Notes: generated by a model not told the origin, from the letters alone. 37,581 bases of DNA from an uncultured Clostridia bacterium (GCA_946646305.1 CAMPCO010000003.1:1-37581), one strand, 5' to 3'; positions 8,053 through 18,319 are shown, counted from the first letter of the stretch. A program made the numbers and translations.

Positions 8053-8808
8053 TTAAAATTCTTTTTTTGCCAAAAATTTAAAGGCAGACTTTATGTGAAT
8101 AAAAAGCAGTTTGAGTTTTTTGGCGCTATCCCTTTGCCATGCGTGATAAACAGATATTTCAGGCACAATAACGGTTTTGCCGAAATGCTTTGCCCTGAGG
8201 GTTAAATCGGCATCCTCTAAATACATAAAGTACCGCTTGTCAAAGCCGCGTAGGCGCTCAAAGACATCACCCTTTATACACATAAAGCAACCGGAGCAAA
8301 AATCAATTTCCGTTACTTTTTCAAAGTTTTCGCCCTTCATAACATATTCATCGCGTATTTTTGGAAAAAGCCTTCCAAAGAAAAGCCGCTTAAAGGTGGG
8401 CTTTTTCTTCGGCAGATACTGAACAGTTCCGTCAGTATTTAAAATCTGCGGCATAGAAAGGGCAATATCGGGGTTCTGCTCCATAAAATCAGCAAGGGAT
8501 GATAAAACATCGCCTTTAATCTCAATATCGGGGTTTATAACAAAATGATATTTGCCAAGCCCTTTTTTGAGTGCTATATTATGCGCCGCGCCAAAGCCGA
8601 TGTTTTTATCATTTTCGGTAAACTCCACGCCATCTATTCCCCTTAAAAGAGCGGCGGTGTTATCGGTGGAATGATTATCTATAACATAAAGCTTCAGCGG
8701 GTATTTTTTTGTGTTTTCAAGTATAAGGCGAATTGTTTTTTCCGCTTCTTCGCCGTTATTATAGGTAACAACCGCGGCGGAAATAAAGAAGTCCTTAATA
8801 AATATCAC
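8053..8808 (-). CDS. Glycosyltransferase family 2 (rhamnosyltransferase-like)
   Basis: ‘ISAAVVTYNNGEEAEKTIRLIL…VIDNHSTDNT’, ‘NPDIEI’, ‘DEDADLTLRAK’-like motif. Confidence 0.9.
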   Translation of the reverse strand: MIFIKDFFISAAVVTYNNGEEAEKTIRLILENTKKYPLKLYVIDNHSTDNTAALLRGIDGVEFTENDKNIGFGAAHNIALKKGLGKYHFVINPDIEIKGDVLSSLADFMEQNPDIALSMPQILNTDGTVQYLPKKKPTFKRLFFGRLFPKIRDEYVMKGENFEKVTEIDFCSGCFMCIKGDVFERLRGFDKRYFMYLEDADLTLRAKHFGKTVIVPEISVYHAWQRDSAKKLKLLFIHIKSAFKFLAKKEF

Positions 8809-8811
8809 CCT

Positions 8812-9729
8812 TTATTTTAAAAATCCTGAAATAATTTCCTGTTCGGCCTGTTGCTCGGTAAGCCCTAAGGTCATAAGCTTTGTTATCTGCTCGCCCGCGA
8901 TTTTGCCGATTGCCGCTTCGTGGATAAGGGATGCATCGATATGGTTTGCATTGACCTGCGGAATGGCATTAACCCTTGCATCATCCATAATAATGGCATC
9001 ACATTCGGTATGGCCGTGGCAAAGGGCATTTCCGTTCACACAAGATTTAAAGGTCTGGGTGGAATGTTCCTTTGCAACCGAGCGGGAAACCACCTGCGCG
9101 CCCGAGTTTTCGCCGTTTAAGTCAACGGTGAAATCGGTGGTGGCATTTTGTGTGCCGTGGGTCATTATCTTTTCTTTTATAACAATCGTTCCGCCTGCTT
9201 CCACCTTGGCTTTTGTAACGCGGGTGGTGGAGTCAATGCCCTTAATCTGGGCGGTTTCCATTTCCATATATGCATTTTCGCCGACATTAACTATGGTGGT
9301 GGGGTTCATATTCCTGCCGCCTGTACCATCGCCCTCGCCATAATGCTTTTCGATATATTTAACGCGGGAATTCTTGCCTATAAAAAAGGAATGAATACCA
9401 TCGTGGCGTGATTCTTTTTCGCCGCAGTTATGAATGCCGCAACCGGCTACAATGGTAACATCGCAGTTTTCACCTATAAGAAAATCGTTATATACCAAAT
9501 CATTAAGACCTGTGGCATCAATTATAACCGGAATATGCACCGTTTCACCCTTGGTGCCGCTTTTGATGATTATATCGATACCTGGCTTGTCTTCCTTGGT
9601 TCTGATATCTATATTTTCGGTGGTGGACCTTGCCTGCAAAGCGCCGTTTGCGCGAATATTATAAGCGCCCTGCGGCTCGCCATCCATATCGGCGATTATT
9701 TTAAGCAGTTGTTTTTCTGTATCGGTCAT
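8812..9729 (-). CDS. Short SufB/SufD-family Fe-S cluster scaffold protein (SufD/SmsB-like)
   Basis: C-terminal ‘ARVNAIPQVNANHIDASLIHEAAIGKIAGEQITKLMTLGLTEQQAEQEIISGFL’ is SufBD-typical; only 305 aa. Confidence 0.9.
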   Translation of the reverse strand: MTDTEKQLLKIIADMDGEPQGAYNIRANGALQARSTTENIDIRTKEDKPGIDIIIKSGTKGETVHIPVIIDATGLNDLVYNDFLIGENCDVTIVAGCGIHNCGEKESRHDGIHSFFIGKNSRVKYIEKHYGEGDGTGGRNMNPTTIVNVGENAYMEMETAQIKGIDSTTRVTKAKVEAGGTIVIKEKIMTHGTQNATTDFTVDLNGENSGAQVVSRSVAKEHSTQTFKSCVNGNALCHGHTECDAIIMDDARVNAIPQVNANHIDASLIHEAAIGKIAGEQITKLMTLGLTEQQAEQEIISGFLK

Positions 9730-10466
9730 GCTTTTACCTCTTTCATATTATCTGTAAGCACCTTGCAGGTTTCGTTCATACTGTCATAAAGTTCGGGCAA
9801 AATCTCCTGCTTTGCACCATAAGCTTTAAGCTCACCCGCGGAGAGCACCGCCACCTTATCGGCAATATTCAAAATGCGCTCCTGGTGGGAGATGATTATG
9901 ATTGAGCCGCCTATATTATCATGCATTTTTTGAAAAACATTTATAAGACTGCCAAAACTCCAAAGGTCGATACCCGCTTCGGGCTCATCAAATATCGAAA
10001 GTTTTGTGCCGCGCGCCAAAACGCTTGCAATCTCAATTCTTTTAAGCTCGCCGCCCGAAAGGGAACCGTTTACCTCGCGGTCAATATAGTCCCTTGCGCA
10101 AAGCCCCACCTGGGAAAGATAATCGCAGGCATCGGAAACGGTTATATCCCTGCCCGATGCTATGCGGATAAGGTCATTAACGGTAATGCCCTTGAACTTT
10201 ACGGGCTGTTGAAAGCCAAAGCTTATTCCCGCCTTGGCGCGCTCGGTAACCGAATAATCGGTAATATCAACACCGTCAAGCAAAATTTTGCCCGATGTGG
10301 GTTTATAAATGCCTGCTATAATCTTTGCAAGGGTGGACTTGCCGCCGCCGTTAGGACCTGTTATGGCAACAAAGCCATCTTCTATATCAAGCGATATGTT
10401 TTTAAGTATTTCTTTTTCTCCCGCTTCACTGCTTGCGGAAAAAGAAATATTTTTAAGACTTATCAT
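9726..10466 (-). CDS. sufC: SufC-like ABC ATPase
   Basis: Walker A GPNGGGKST, LSGGELKRIEIASVLARG, adjacent to SufBD homolog. Confidence 0.9.
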   Translation of the reverse strand: MISLKNISFSASSEAGEKEILKNISLDIEDGFVAITGPNGGGKSTLAKIIAGIYKPTSGKILLDGVDITDYSVTERAKAGISFGFQQPVKFKGITVNDLIRIASGRDITVSDACDYLSQVGLCARDYIDREVNGSLSGGELKRIEIASVLARGTKLSIFDEPEAGIDLWSFGSLINVFQKMHDNIGGSIIIISHQERILNIADKVAVLSAGELKAYGAKQEILPELYDSMNETCKVLTDNMKEVKA

Positions 10467-10507
10467 ATCCTCGGCTCCTTTTGAAAGTCAAAATATACTA
10501 CATTTGC

Positions 10508-10536
10508 ATTATACACTTTTTTGCGCCTTTTAGCAA
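10508..10536 (-). promoter_or_regulatory. Promoter for sufC-like operon
   Basis: Minus strand TTGCTA-17-TATAAT. Confidence 0.65.
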
Positions 10537-10546
10537 TATATATTAT

Positions 10547-10575
10547 TTGATAAAGGCGGCATTTTGTGGTATAAT
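10547..10575 (+). promoter_or_regulatory. Promoter for tex
   Basis: TTGATA-17-TATAAT. Confidence 0.65.
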
Positions 10576-10605
10576 TTTTAAAAGTTTTAAAAAGGAAAGA
10601 AACAG

Positions 10606-12762
10606 ATGAATATTATTGAACAATTAACAAAAGAATTTAATATAAAACAGTGGCAAACCGAAAACACCATTAAACTGCTTGATGAGGGAAACACCGTTCC
10701 CTTTATCGCCCGCTACCGCAAGGAGGTTACGGGCAGTCTTGATGACCAGCTTTTGCGCGAGCTTTTTGACCGCCTTGAATATCTTCGCAATATGGAAGAA
10801 ACCCGCGAAAAGATAAAGGCCGCAATAGAAGAAGCCGGCGCTTTGACCGAGGAACTCTCATCGGCTATCGATAACGCAAAAACCCTTTCCGAACTCGATG
10901 ACCTATATAGGCCATATAAAAAGCACAAGAAAACCCGCGCGGATGTTGCAAAAGAAAAGGGGCTTGAGCCATTGGCTTTTGCCTTGTTAGAGCAAAAAGA
11001 GAACTCCGATTTGCCCGAAAATATGGCAAAGGACTATATAAATGCCGAACTCGGCGTTGAAACTGTGGAGGATGCCTTGCAGGGCGCTTCCGATATTATA
11101 GCGGAAATCATCTCAAACGATGCCGATATAAGAAAACGGATGCGAATTGTTTGCTCTGCCCACGGTGTTATTGAAATAAAGGGCGCTAAAGATGATTTAG
11201 ATGTTTACGGTATGTATGCCGATTACAGTGAGCCTATAAGCAAAATACCAAATCACCGCGTTTTGGCAATTAACCGAGGCGAAAAAGAGGGCTTTTTAAA
11301 GGTTTCCGTAAACCTTGATGAAGAAAAGGCGGAATTTATTGTTTGCCGCGATTATGTAAAGCAGGGCCCCTGCGCCGATTTTGTCAAAGCGGCGGCAAAG
11401 GATGCCTACTCCCGCCTTATTTTCCCGTCTATCGAGCGCGAAATGCGAAGCGCGCTTACCGAAAAAGCGAGCGAAGATGCAATAAAAGTCTTTTCTCAAA
11501 ATCTGCGTCAGCTTCTTATGCAGCCGCCTGTTAAAGACAGCGTTACCATAGGGCTTGACCCCGGTTACAGAACGGGCTGCAAGGTTGCCGTTGTTGACGG
11601 AACGGGCAAGGTGCTTGATGTGGGTGTTATATACCCCGTGCCGCCCCACGAAAAAAAGGAAGAAGCCAAAAAAATAATAAAAGACCTTGTTAAAAAATAT
11701 AATGTTCGCACCTTTGCGATAGGCAACGGCACCGCAAGCCACGAAACCGAGGTTTTTGCCGCAGAGGTTATAAACGAGATAAACGATGGTCTTTCATATA
11801 TGGTGGTAAGCGAAGCGGGCGCGAGCGTTTATTCGGCTTCAAAACTTGCCGCAAAGGAATTCCCCGACTATGATGTTTCGCTTCGTTCCGCGGTTTCCAT
11901 CGCAAGGCGGCTTCAAGACCCGCTATCGGAACTTGTAAAAATTGACCCCAAGGCGATAGGTGTCGGTCAGTATCAACACGATATGCCGCAAAACAGACTT
12001 TCCGCCGCGCTTGACGGTGTTGTGGAAACCTGCGTTAACGAGGTGGGTGTTGACCTTAACACCGCTTCTGTAAGCCTGCTTTCCGCCGTTGCGGGAGTAA
12101 ACGGCACCGTGGCTCAAAACATTGTAAACTACCGCGAAGAAAACGGCCGCTTTAAAAACAGAAACGAACTTAAAAAGGTTGCAAAACTCGGTCCCAAGGC
12201 ATTTTTGCAGTGCGCGGGCTTTTTGCGTATCGCAGACGGCAGTTGCGCCCTTGATAATACCGCCGTTCACCCCGAGTCATACAAAGCGGCAGAAGAACTG
12301 CTCGGCATTTTCGGTTTTACAGACAGCGATATTTTAAAAGGGGGTCTTAAAACACTCGGCGAAAAGGCGGAAGGGCTTGGGCTTGAGCCTTTATCAGAAA
12401 AACTCGGCATCGGTGTTCCGACACTAAAAGATATTATATCCGAACTGCAAAAGCCGGGCCGCGACCCGCGTGATGAACTGCCCCGCCCCTTACTCAGGCA
12501 GGATGTTATGTCGCTTGAAGATTTAAAAAGCGGTATGGAATTAAAGGGTACTGTTCGCAATGTGGTTGATTTCGGCGCTTTTGTTGATATAGGTGTTCAT
12601 GAAGACGGTCTTGTTCATATTTCGCAAATCTGCGACCGATTTATAAAACACCCCGGCGAGGTTTTGCATGTGGGCGATGTTATAAATGTTCGCGTTTTGG
12701 ATGTTGATTTAAAGAAAAAACGAATTTCACTGACTGCGAAAGGTGTTCCGCAAAATGGTTAA
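10606..12762 (+). CDS. tex: Tex family RNA-binding transcriptional accessory protein
   Basis: ‘TVPFIARYRKEVTGSLDDQLLR’, YqgF-like ‘GLDPGYRTGCKVAVVD’, C-terminal S1 domain. Confidence 0.96.
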   Translation: MNIIEQLTKEFNIKQWQTENTIKLLDEGNTVPFIARYRKEVTGSLDDQLLRELFDRLEYLRNMEETREKIKAAIEEAGALTEELSSAIDNAKTLSELDDLYRPYKKHKKTRADVAKEKGLEPLAFALLEQKENSDLPENMAKDYINAELGVETVEDALQGASDIIAEIISNDADIRKRMRIVCSAHGVIEIKGAKDDLDVYGMYADYSEPISKIPNHRVLAINRGEKEGFLKVSVNLDEEKAEFIVCRDYVKQGPCADFVKAAAKDAYSRLIFPSIEREMRSALTEKASEDAIKVFSQNLRQLLMQPPVKDSVTIGLDPGYRTGCKVAVVDGTGKVLDVGVIYPVPPHEKKEEAKKIIKDLVKKYNVRTFAIGNGTASHETEVFAAEVINEINDGLSYMVVSEAGASVYSASKLAAKEFPDYDVSLRSAVSIARRLQDPLSELVKIDPKAIGVGQYQHDMPQNRLSAALDGVVETCVNEVGVDLNTASVSLLSAVAGVNGTVAQNIVNYREENGRFKNRNELKKVAKLGPKAFLQCAGFLRIADGSCALDNTAVHPESYKAAEELLGIFGFTDSDILKGGLKTLGEKAEGLGLEPLSEKLGIGVPTLKDIISELQKPGRDPRDELPRPLLRQDVMSLEDLKSGMELKGTVRNVVDFGAFVDIGVHEDGLVHISQICDRFIKHPGEVLHVGDVINVRVLDVDLKKKRISLTAKGVPQNG

Positions 12763-13705
12763 AAAAGATAATATAAAAGGCAGTTTAATTCTGACCCTTG
12801 CCTCTCTTATATGGGGGCTTGCGTTTGTGGCGCAGGATGGGGTTTCGGATAAAATGCCGCCGATAATGGTTAATGCCGTTCGTTTTATAATTGCTTTTTT
12901 CCTGCTTTCCTTATTTTACAGAATAATAAGCAGGGGCAAGGAAAAAGTTTTTGAAAAAGACAAAGCCGCCCGTAAAACTGCTCTTACAGGCGGGGCAATT
13001 TGCGGCGCGCTTTTAGCCCTTGCCACAAATGTTCAGCAAATAGGCATAACCGTTTACCCCGATAATGTTGCCGTTTCGGCACGCGGCGGTTTTTTAACGG
13101 CGCTTTATGTTATAATAGTACCTGTTTTATCGGTATTTTTGCGCAAAAAGATAAAAGCCGTTGTCTGGCTTGCGGTTTTGGTGGCTATGACAGGTGTTTA
13201 CCTCATCTGTTTTTCAAGCGGAATAGGCGGCGTTTATCTCGGCGATATTCTGCTTATCGCCTGCTCCTTCTGTTTTTCTTTTCAGATAATGTTTGTTGAT
13301 AAATACTGCGATATTGTAGGCGGGGTAAGGCTTTCCTGCATTCAGTTTTTGTTCTGCGGTATTATTTCGGGGGTTTTCTCAATTATCTTTGAAAGTTCCA
13401 AATTCAGTACCGTGGACATAAAAGGCGCCGCGCCCTATTTATTCTACCTGGCTTTCTTTTCAAGCGCCATAGGTTACACCTTGCAGGTGGTGGGGCAAAA
13501 ATATGCCGAACCGTATATCGCCTCGCTTGCTATGAGCCTTGAGTCGGTTTTTGCGACACTTGGCGGCTGGGTTATAATGCACAACAGTATGAGTTTTAAT
13601 GAAATAATCGGCTCCGCGCTTGTGTTTGCCGCTATAATTTTAGCCCAAACGCCGGAAATAATGGAAGCCGTAAAACAAAAGCAAAACAAAAAGGCGGATG
13701 AATAA
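12755..13705 (+). CDS. EamA/DMT-family transporter
   Basis: Ten hydrophobic segments; ‘LTLASLIWGLAFVAQ’; C-terminal EamA repeat. Confidence 0.88.
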   Translation: MVKKDNIKGSLILTLASLIWGLAFVAQDGVSDKMPPIMVNAVRFIIAFFLLSLFYRIISRGKEKVFEKDKAARKTALTGGAICGALLALATNVQQIGITVYPDNVAVSARGGFLTALYVIIVPVLSVFLRKKIKAVVWLAVLVAMTGVYLICFSSGIGGVYLGDILLIACSFCFSFQIMFVDKYCDIVGGVRLSCIQFLFCGIISGVFSIIFESSKFSTVDIKGAAPYLFYLAFFSSAIGYTLQVVGQKYAEPYIASLAMSLESVFATLGGWVIMHNSMSFNEIIGSALVFAAIILAQTPEIMEAVKQKQNKKADE

Positions 13706-13720
13706 TTCATCCGTCTTTTT
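13692..13720. terminator. Intrinsic terminator overlapping EamA stop
   Basis: CGGATGAA-TAA-TTCATCCG plus T-tract. Confidence 0.7.
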
Positions 13721-13756
13721 TTGCATTTATGCGGTAGGGTAAAACCTTATCGCTTT

Positions 13757-14707
13757 TTATTTTTTAAGAGCTATTGCCTCTTTTGCTTTTTTGGCTATAT
13801 CTGCCGCGCGAAGATGGAAAGCATCTATAAGATAATCTGCCGAAGCGGAATAACCAAAGCAATCGTTAACACCCATTTTAAGAACGGGAACGGGATATTC
13901 CTCGCAAACAACTTCACTCACCGCGCCGCCGAGACCGCCTACAATGCTATGCTCTTCGGCGGTTACGATAGCGCCCGTTTCGCGCGCCGCTTTTATAATC
14001 GCTTCGCGGTCAATCGGTTTTATAGTGTGCATATTGATAATGCGAGCATTTATGCCTTCCGCTTTCAAAAGCTCATAAGCCTTTAAAGCCTCATCAACCA
14101 AAATGCCCATAGTTATTATGGTAACATCTGTGCCCTGCTTTAAGGTTTGGGCTTTGCCTACTGTAAATTCATCGCTGCTGCCGAATAAAACGGGGGAAGC
14201 CATACGCGAAAATCTGAGGTAAACAGGTCCCTCTATTTCCATAGCGGCTCTTACCGCCTGTCTAGCCTGGGTATCATCCGCGGGGGCTATGATGGTAAGT
14301 CCCGGAATGGTGCGCATAAGGGCAATATCTTCGTTGCATTGATGGGTTGCGCCGTCTTCACCGACCGAAATGCCCGCGTGGGTTGCGGCAACTATAACAT
14401 TAAGGTGGGGGTAGCCCGCGCCGTTTCTGATTTGCTCATAGGCTCTGCCTGCGGCAAACATTGCAAATGTGCTTGCAAAAACGCGTTTGCCGGTAGATGC
14501 TATACCGCAAGCGATATTTATAAGGTTTTGTTCGGCAATTCCGCAATCATAAAATCTATCGGGAAAAGCCTTTTTGAATTTACCTGTTTTGGTGGCGTCT
14601 GCCAGGTCGGCATCAAGCACCAAAAAATCTTCTCTTTCGTGTCCCAGTTCCACAAGGGCATCGCCATAGGAATCACGGGTAGCTATCTTTTTTACTTCTG
14701 CGCTCAT
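13757..14707 (-). CDS. Transketolase C-terminal subunit (split transketolase)
   Basis: ‘SYGDALVELGHEREDFLVLDADLADATKTGKF…DCGIAEQNLINIACGIA’. Confidence 0.93.
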   Translation of the reverse strand: MSAEVKKIATRDSYGDALVELGHEREDFLVLDADLADATKTGKFKKAFPDRFYDCGIAEQNLINIACGIASTGKRVFASTFAMFAAGRAYEQIRNGAGYPHLNVIVAATHAGISVGEDGATHQCNEDIALMRTIPGLTIIAPADDTQARQAVRAAMEIEGPVYLRFSRMASPVLFGSSDEFTVGKAQTLKQGTDVTIITMGILVDEALKAYELLKAEGINARIINMHTIKPIDREAIIKAARETGAIVTAEEHSIVGGLGGAVSEVVCEEYPVPVLKMGVNDCFGYSASADYLIDAFHLRAADIAKKAKEAIALKK

Positions 14708-14721
14708 ATTATTCCCCTCCC

Positions 14722-15555
14722 TTAAATCTTATCGTATGCGGCACGAAGCTCTTCCATAGCGGCGGCATATTGCTCATCGTTTGGCGCTTTTCCGTGCCAG
14801 GAGGCCTGATTTTCCATAAATGAAACACCCTTGCCCTTAACCGTATGGCAAACTATGGCAACGGGTTTATCAATCGAATGCGCTTCCGTTACGGCCTTGT
14901 CAATCTCTTCAATATCATTGCCGTTAATTGATATAACATGGAAATTAAATGCGCGGAATTTTTCATCGATCGGCTCGGCGGAGTTGACCTCTTTAATGGG
15001 GCCGTCAATCTGCAAGCCGTTGTAATCTATAAACAAAGTAAGATTTGAAAGGTTTTTATTGCCGGCAAACATAGCCGCTTCCCAAACTTCACCCTCTTCA
15101 AGCTCGCCATCGCCTAAAAGGGCATAAACATTAGCGCCTAACTTAAAATGCTTTGAGGAAAGCGCCATTCCGCAAGCGGCGGAAACACCTTGCCCCAAAG
15201 AGCCGGAGGAAATATCAACACCGGGCGTATGCTTTTTATCGGGGTGGCCCTGTAAAAATGAGTCGGGACGGCGTAGTTTAAGCAGTTCCTCCTTCGGGAA
15301 AAAGCCGCGTTCTGCCAAGGTGGCATAAAGCACCGGGGCGGCGTGACCTTTCGATAAAACAAAGCGGTCTCTGTTTTCCATCTCGGGGTTTTCGGGGTCG
15401 ATATTCATCTCTTTAAAGTAAAGATAGGCTAAAATCTCCGCCGCGGAAAGTGAACCGCCGGTATGACCCGAACCCGCCGCGTGAATGCTCTCTATAATAT
15501 CCATACGGATTTTATAAGCGCATCTTTGCAGCTGTTTTTTCAAGTTTTCATCCAT
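14722..15555 (-). CDS. Transketolase N-terminal (TPP-binding) subunit
   Basis: ‘GSGHTGGSLSAAEILAYLYF…DRFVLSKGHAAPVLYA’, ‘LLGDGELEEGEVWEAAMFAG’. Confidence 0.94.
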   Translation of the reverse strand: MDENLKKQLQRCAYKIRMDIIESIHAAGSGHTGGSLSAAEILAYLYFKEMNIDPENPEMENRDRFVLSKGHAAPVLYATLAERGFFPKEELLKLRRPDSFLQGHPDKKHTPGVDISSGSLGQGVSAACGMALSSKHFKLGANVYALLGDGELEEGEVWEAAMFAGNKNLSNLTLFIDYNGLQIDGPIKEVNSAEPIDEKFRAFNFHVISINGNDIEEIDKAVTEAHSIDKPVAIVCHTVKGKGVSFMENQASWHGKAPNDEQYAAAMEELRAAYDKI

Positions 15556-15558
15556 TTG

Positions 15559-16386
15559 TTAAAATCTCCTTTTCAAAAAATCTATAAAATCGGCAACGGC
15601 GCCGTTTTCTGCCGCTCCCGTTATTTCCTTTGCGTATTTTTTAACCTCATCCGGCGCGCCCGAGGGGCAGGCGGATATGGCCGCCAGGCTTAACATTTCT
15701 ATATCGTTATACCCGTCGCCTATGGCAAAAAGGTTTTCGCGTTTAACATTTGTCATCTCGGCAAGCTTTAAAAGGGTTTGCGCCTTTGAGATACCTTTCG
15801 GCATTTGCTCAAGATAACGCCTGTCTTTTCCGTAGAGGATAACCAGTGTATCGCAAAAATCAGAGGCTTTGGCTTCATTTAAAACCGCCCGTTTTACAAT
15901 AGCCTGTTCATTTGTATCTTCAAAAAGATAAAGAATTTTATTTGCCTTTAAAGTTTCCAGCATACCAAAATCAAATGGCTTTGGCGTCATTTTTTCATAT
16001 TCCTGGTGGTCTATTGTTTCTTTTGTTTCATTAACTGTATAAACATTTTCGCCCGAATGAATTTCAATGCCGACACTGCCGGAAGCCGAAAGCGCGCTCT
16101 TTATACAGCCAAATTCGCTCTTTTCAAGGGTTATTTCGTATAAAACCTGTCTTTTGGATGTATCATAAATCATACTGCCGTTGCTTACAACCGATGGGCC
16201 AAAACCGTTATAAAGGTCGGTTATGGGTTTTAACGCCGCAACCGTTCTGCCGGTTGCTATGGAAACAATGCCGCCCTCTGATTTAAAATACTCAATCGCT
16301 TCAATATTTCGCGCCGGCAGAACACCGTTCATAAGCAGTGTTCCGTCAATATCGCAAGCAAGTAAGCAACCATCAAATTTTCCCAT
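15559..16386 (-). CDS. Cof-type HAD-IIB family hydrolase
   Basis: ‘LLACDIDGTLLMNGV’, ‘FAIGDGYNDIEML’. Confidence 0.92.
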   Translation of the reverse strand: MGKFDGCLLACDIDGTLLMNGVLPARNIEAIEYFKSEGGIVSIATGRTVAALKPITDLYNGFGPSVVSNGSMIYDTSKRQVLYEITLEKSEFGCIKSALSASGSVGIEIHSGENVYTVNETKETIDHQEYEKMTPKPFDFGMLETLKANKILYLFEDTNEQAIVKRAVLNEAKASDFCDTLVILYGKDRRYLEQMPKGISKAQTLLKLAEMTNVKRENLFAIGDGYNDIEMLSLAAISACPSGAPDEVKKYAKEITGAAENGAVADFIDFLKRRF

Positions 16387-17293
16387 TTTTATCTATTTCT
16401 CCTAAAAACGCAGTGAAATACTGTGGCAGGTCACTGCTAAACTCCATATATTCTCTGGTAACCGGATGAATAAAGCCGATTTTTCTTGCATGAAGACATT
16501 GACCCTCAAGCTTTTTTATAACCTTTTTAGGCCCGTAAACATCATCCCCCGCAACCGGGTGACCGATATATGCCATATGCACCCTGATTTGGTGGGTTCT
16601 GCCGGTTTTAAGCCTTAGCCTTACATGCGTAAAATCGCCGTAACGCTTTACAACCGTAAAATGCGTTTCGGCATATTTTGAATTTTTTTCTGTTACCGCC
16701 ATCTGTTTTCTTTTTACGGGGTGGCGGCCGATGGGCGCGTTTATAACACCCTCATCTTCCTTTATATTCCCGTAAACCACCGCTTCATATTCGCGACTGA
16801 GGGAATGTTCCTTTATCTGCTCGGCAAGGAAAATATGCGCTTCATCATTTTTGGCAATAAGCAGCAGTCCGCTTGTGTTTTTATCTATTCGGTGCAGTAT
16901 CCCCGGGCGCATAACGCCGTTTATGCCCGAAAGGCTATCGCCGCAATGAAAAAGCACCGCATTTACAAGGGTGTTTTCATAATTTCCCGCGGCAGGGTGA
17001 ACCACCATACCTTTAGGCTTATTTACAACAAGCAGGCTATCATCTTCGTAAACAATATCAAGCGGAATATCCTGCGGCAGTGCCTTATAGGGCACGGGGT
17101 CCTCTATCTTAACGCAAAGGCTGTCCCCTAAGACCACGCGGTAATTTTTAGCGGCGGTTTTGCCGTTTACCGTAACGGCTCCTACCGATATAAGTTCCGC
17201 CGCGCGCGACCTTGTTATATCGCAAGCAGATGCCGTATAACTATCAAGACGGCAACCTTCGTTGCCGTCAACTGTCAGTTTAATTTCCTTCAT
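16373..17293 (-). CDS. rluD: RluA/RluD family pseudouridine synthase
   Basis: S4 domain; ‘HRIDKNTSGLLLIAK’, ‘LKTGRTHQIRVHMAYIGHPVAGD’. Confidence 0.93.
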   Translation of the reverse strand: MKEIKLTVDGNEGCRLDSYTASACDITRSRAAELISVGAVTVNGKTAAKNYRVVLGDSLCVKIEDPVPYKALPQDIPLDIVYEDDSLLVVNKPKGMVVHPAAGNYENTLVNAVLFHCGDSLSGINGVMRPGILHRIDKNTSGLLLIAKNDEAHIFLAEQIKEHSLSREYEAVVYGNIKEDEGVINAPIGRHPVKRKQMAVTEKNSKYAETHFTVVKRYGDFTHVRLRLKTGRTHQIRVHMAYIGHPVAGDDVYGPKKVIKKLEGQCLHARKIGFIHPVTREYMEFSSDLPQYFTAFLGEIDKNGKI

Positions 17294-17813
17294 TTTCTTC
17301 TGCTTTTTCTTTATATTCTTTAATGGTGTCTTTTTTCTTATTGCGATATTCTTTGAAAATGCCGCTTATAAGATATAACACAAGCATAGCCCCGCCGATT
17401 ACTATCGCGCAGTCAGCCACATTGAAAACAGGGAAACTATCCCAAAATGTAAAATGCAGAAAATCTACAACATAACCGCCGCGGAAAATGCGGTCAATCA
17501 TATTGCCAAGTCCGCCCGAAATGATAAGCAAAATTGCCCAAAACATAAATTTGTTTTTTGCGCCGTATTTAAGAAGCAGGGCAATGCAGACAAGCATTAT
17601 CACAACAGTCAGCGATAAAAGCAGCCAGGTCGAGCCGCCCAGCATTCCCCAGGCGCCGCCGTCATTCCTGACATATATAATATCGATTAGACCCGGAATT
17701 AAAACCTTGCCTTTTCCGCCTAAAACATAGTTTGCGGCGATTAAATGCTTTGTGTACTGGTCGAAAACCATAACAAGAGCACCACACAGGACCGCTAAAA
17801 CATAAGTTATCAT
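17280..17813 (-). CDS. lspA: Lipoprotein signal peptidase (signal peptidase II)
   Basis: ‘DQYTKHLI’, ‘NDGGAWGML’, ‘GGLGNMIDRIFRGGYVVDFL’, ‘FNVADCAI’. Confidence 0.94.
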   Translation of the reverse strand: MITYVLAVLCGALVMVFDQYTKHLIAANYVLGGKGKVLIPGLIDIIYVRNDGGAWGMLGGSTWLLLSLTVVIMLVCIALLLKYGAKNKFMFWAILLIISGGLGNMIDRIFRGGYVVDFLHFTFWDSFPVFNVADCAIVIGGAMLVLYLISGIFKEYRNKKKDTIKEYKEKAEENEGN

Positions 17814-17842
17814 ATTTTTTCTCGTTTCAAATAGTTTAAATA

Positions 17843-18307
17843 TCAGTAATTATACTTTTCTTCTATTTCATCAAACAGGAAATTGCCGGAAACATCAACG
17901 CCGCGTGCCGCTATAACAAAGGTGTTTTTTGCAACCTTTTTCATATTGCCGCCGTTTGCATAAGCAACGCCGCTTAAAAAGTCTACAATTCTTCTGGATG
18001 TTTCGCGATTTGCGTTTTCCAGATTTAAAATGGCGGTTTTGCCTATATTGAGATTATCGGCTATTTCGATAACATCTTCATATCTTTCGGGGCGGGTTAA
18101 GAAAACCTGCATGGAACTGTTTGAGGGGGCTTGCGATTTAGCGTTTCTTGAACGAATTATTCTCGGGGCTTCGGTTCTTTCTCTTCTTGTTGCTTCTGTT
18201 TCTTTTTCGGAAGAGTAGCCTTCTTCCTCGCCCATTTCCTGCTCCTCATCGTATTCATCATCTTCGGGAATGGTCATGATGTTTTTAATGTTGTCCCACA
18301 ATTTCAT
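17843..18307 (-). CDS. sepF: Cell division protein SepF
   Basis: ‘RPERYEDVIEIADNLNIGKTAILNLENANRETSRRIVDFLSGVAYANGG’. Confidence 0.93.
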   Translation of the reverse strand: MKLWDNIKNIMTIPEDDEYDEEQEMGEEEGYSSEKETEATRRERTEAPRIIRSRNAKSQAPSNSSMQVFLTRPERYEDVIEIADNLNIGKTAILNLENANRETSRRIVDFLSGVAYANGGNMKKVAKNTFVIAARGVDVSGNFLFDEIEEKYNY

Positions 18308-18319
18308 CTGTTTTTCCTC

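Noticed and set aside
7828-8205. 125-aa plus-strand ORF
   Set aside because: Antisense to the 59-aa gene and the glycosyltransferase, spanning a hairpin; no coding signal
13757-15555. Transketolase split as evidence of a frameshifted pseudogene
   Set aside because: Separate N- and C-terminal transketolase genes with their own starts are a well-known arrangement in Firmicutes
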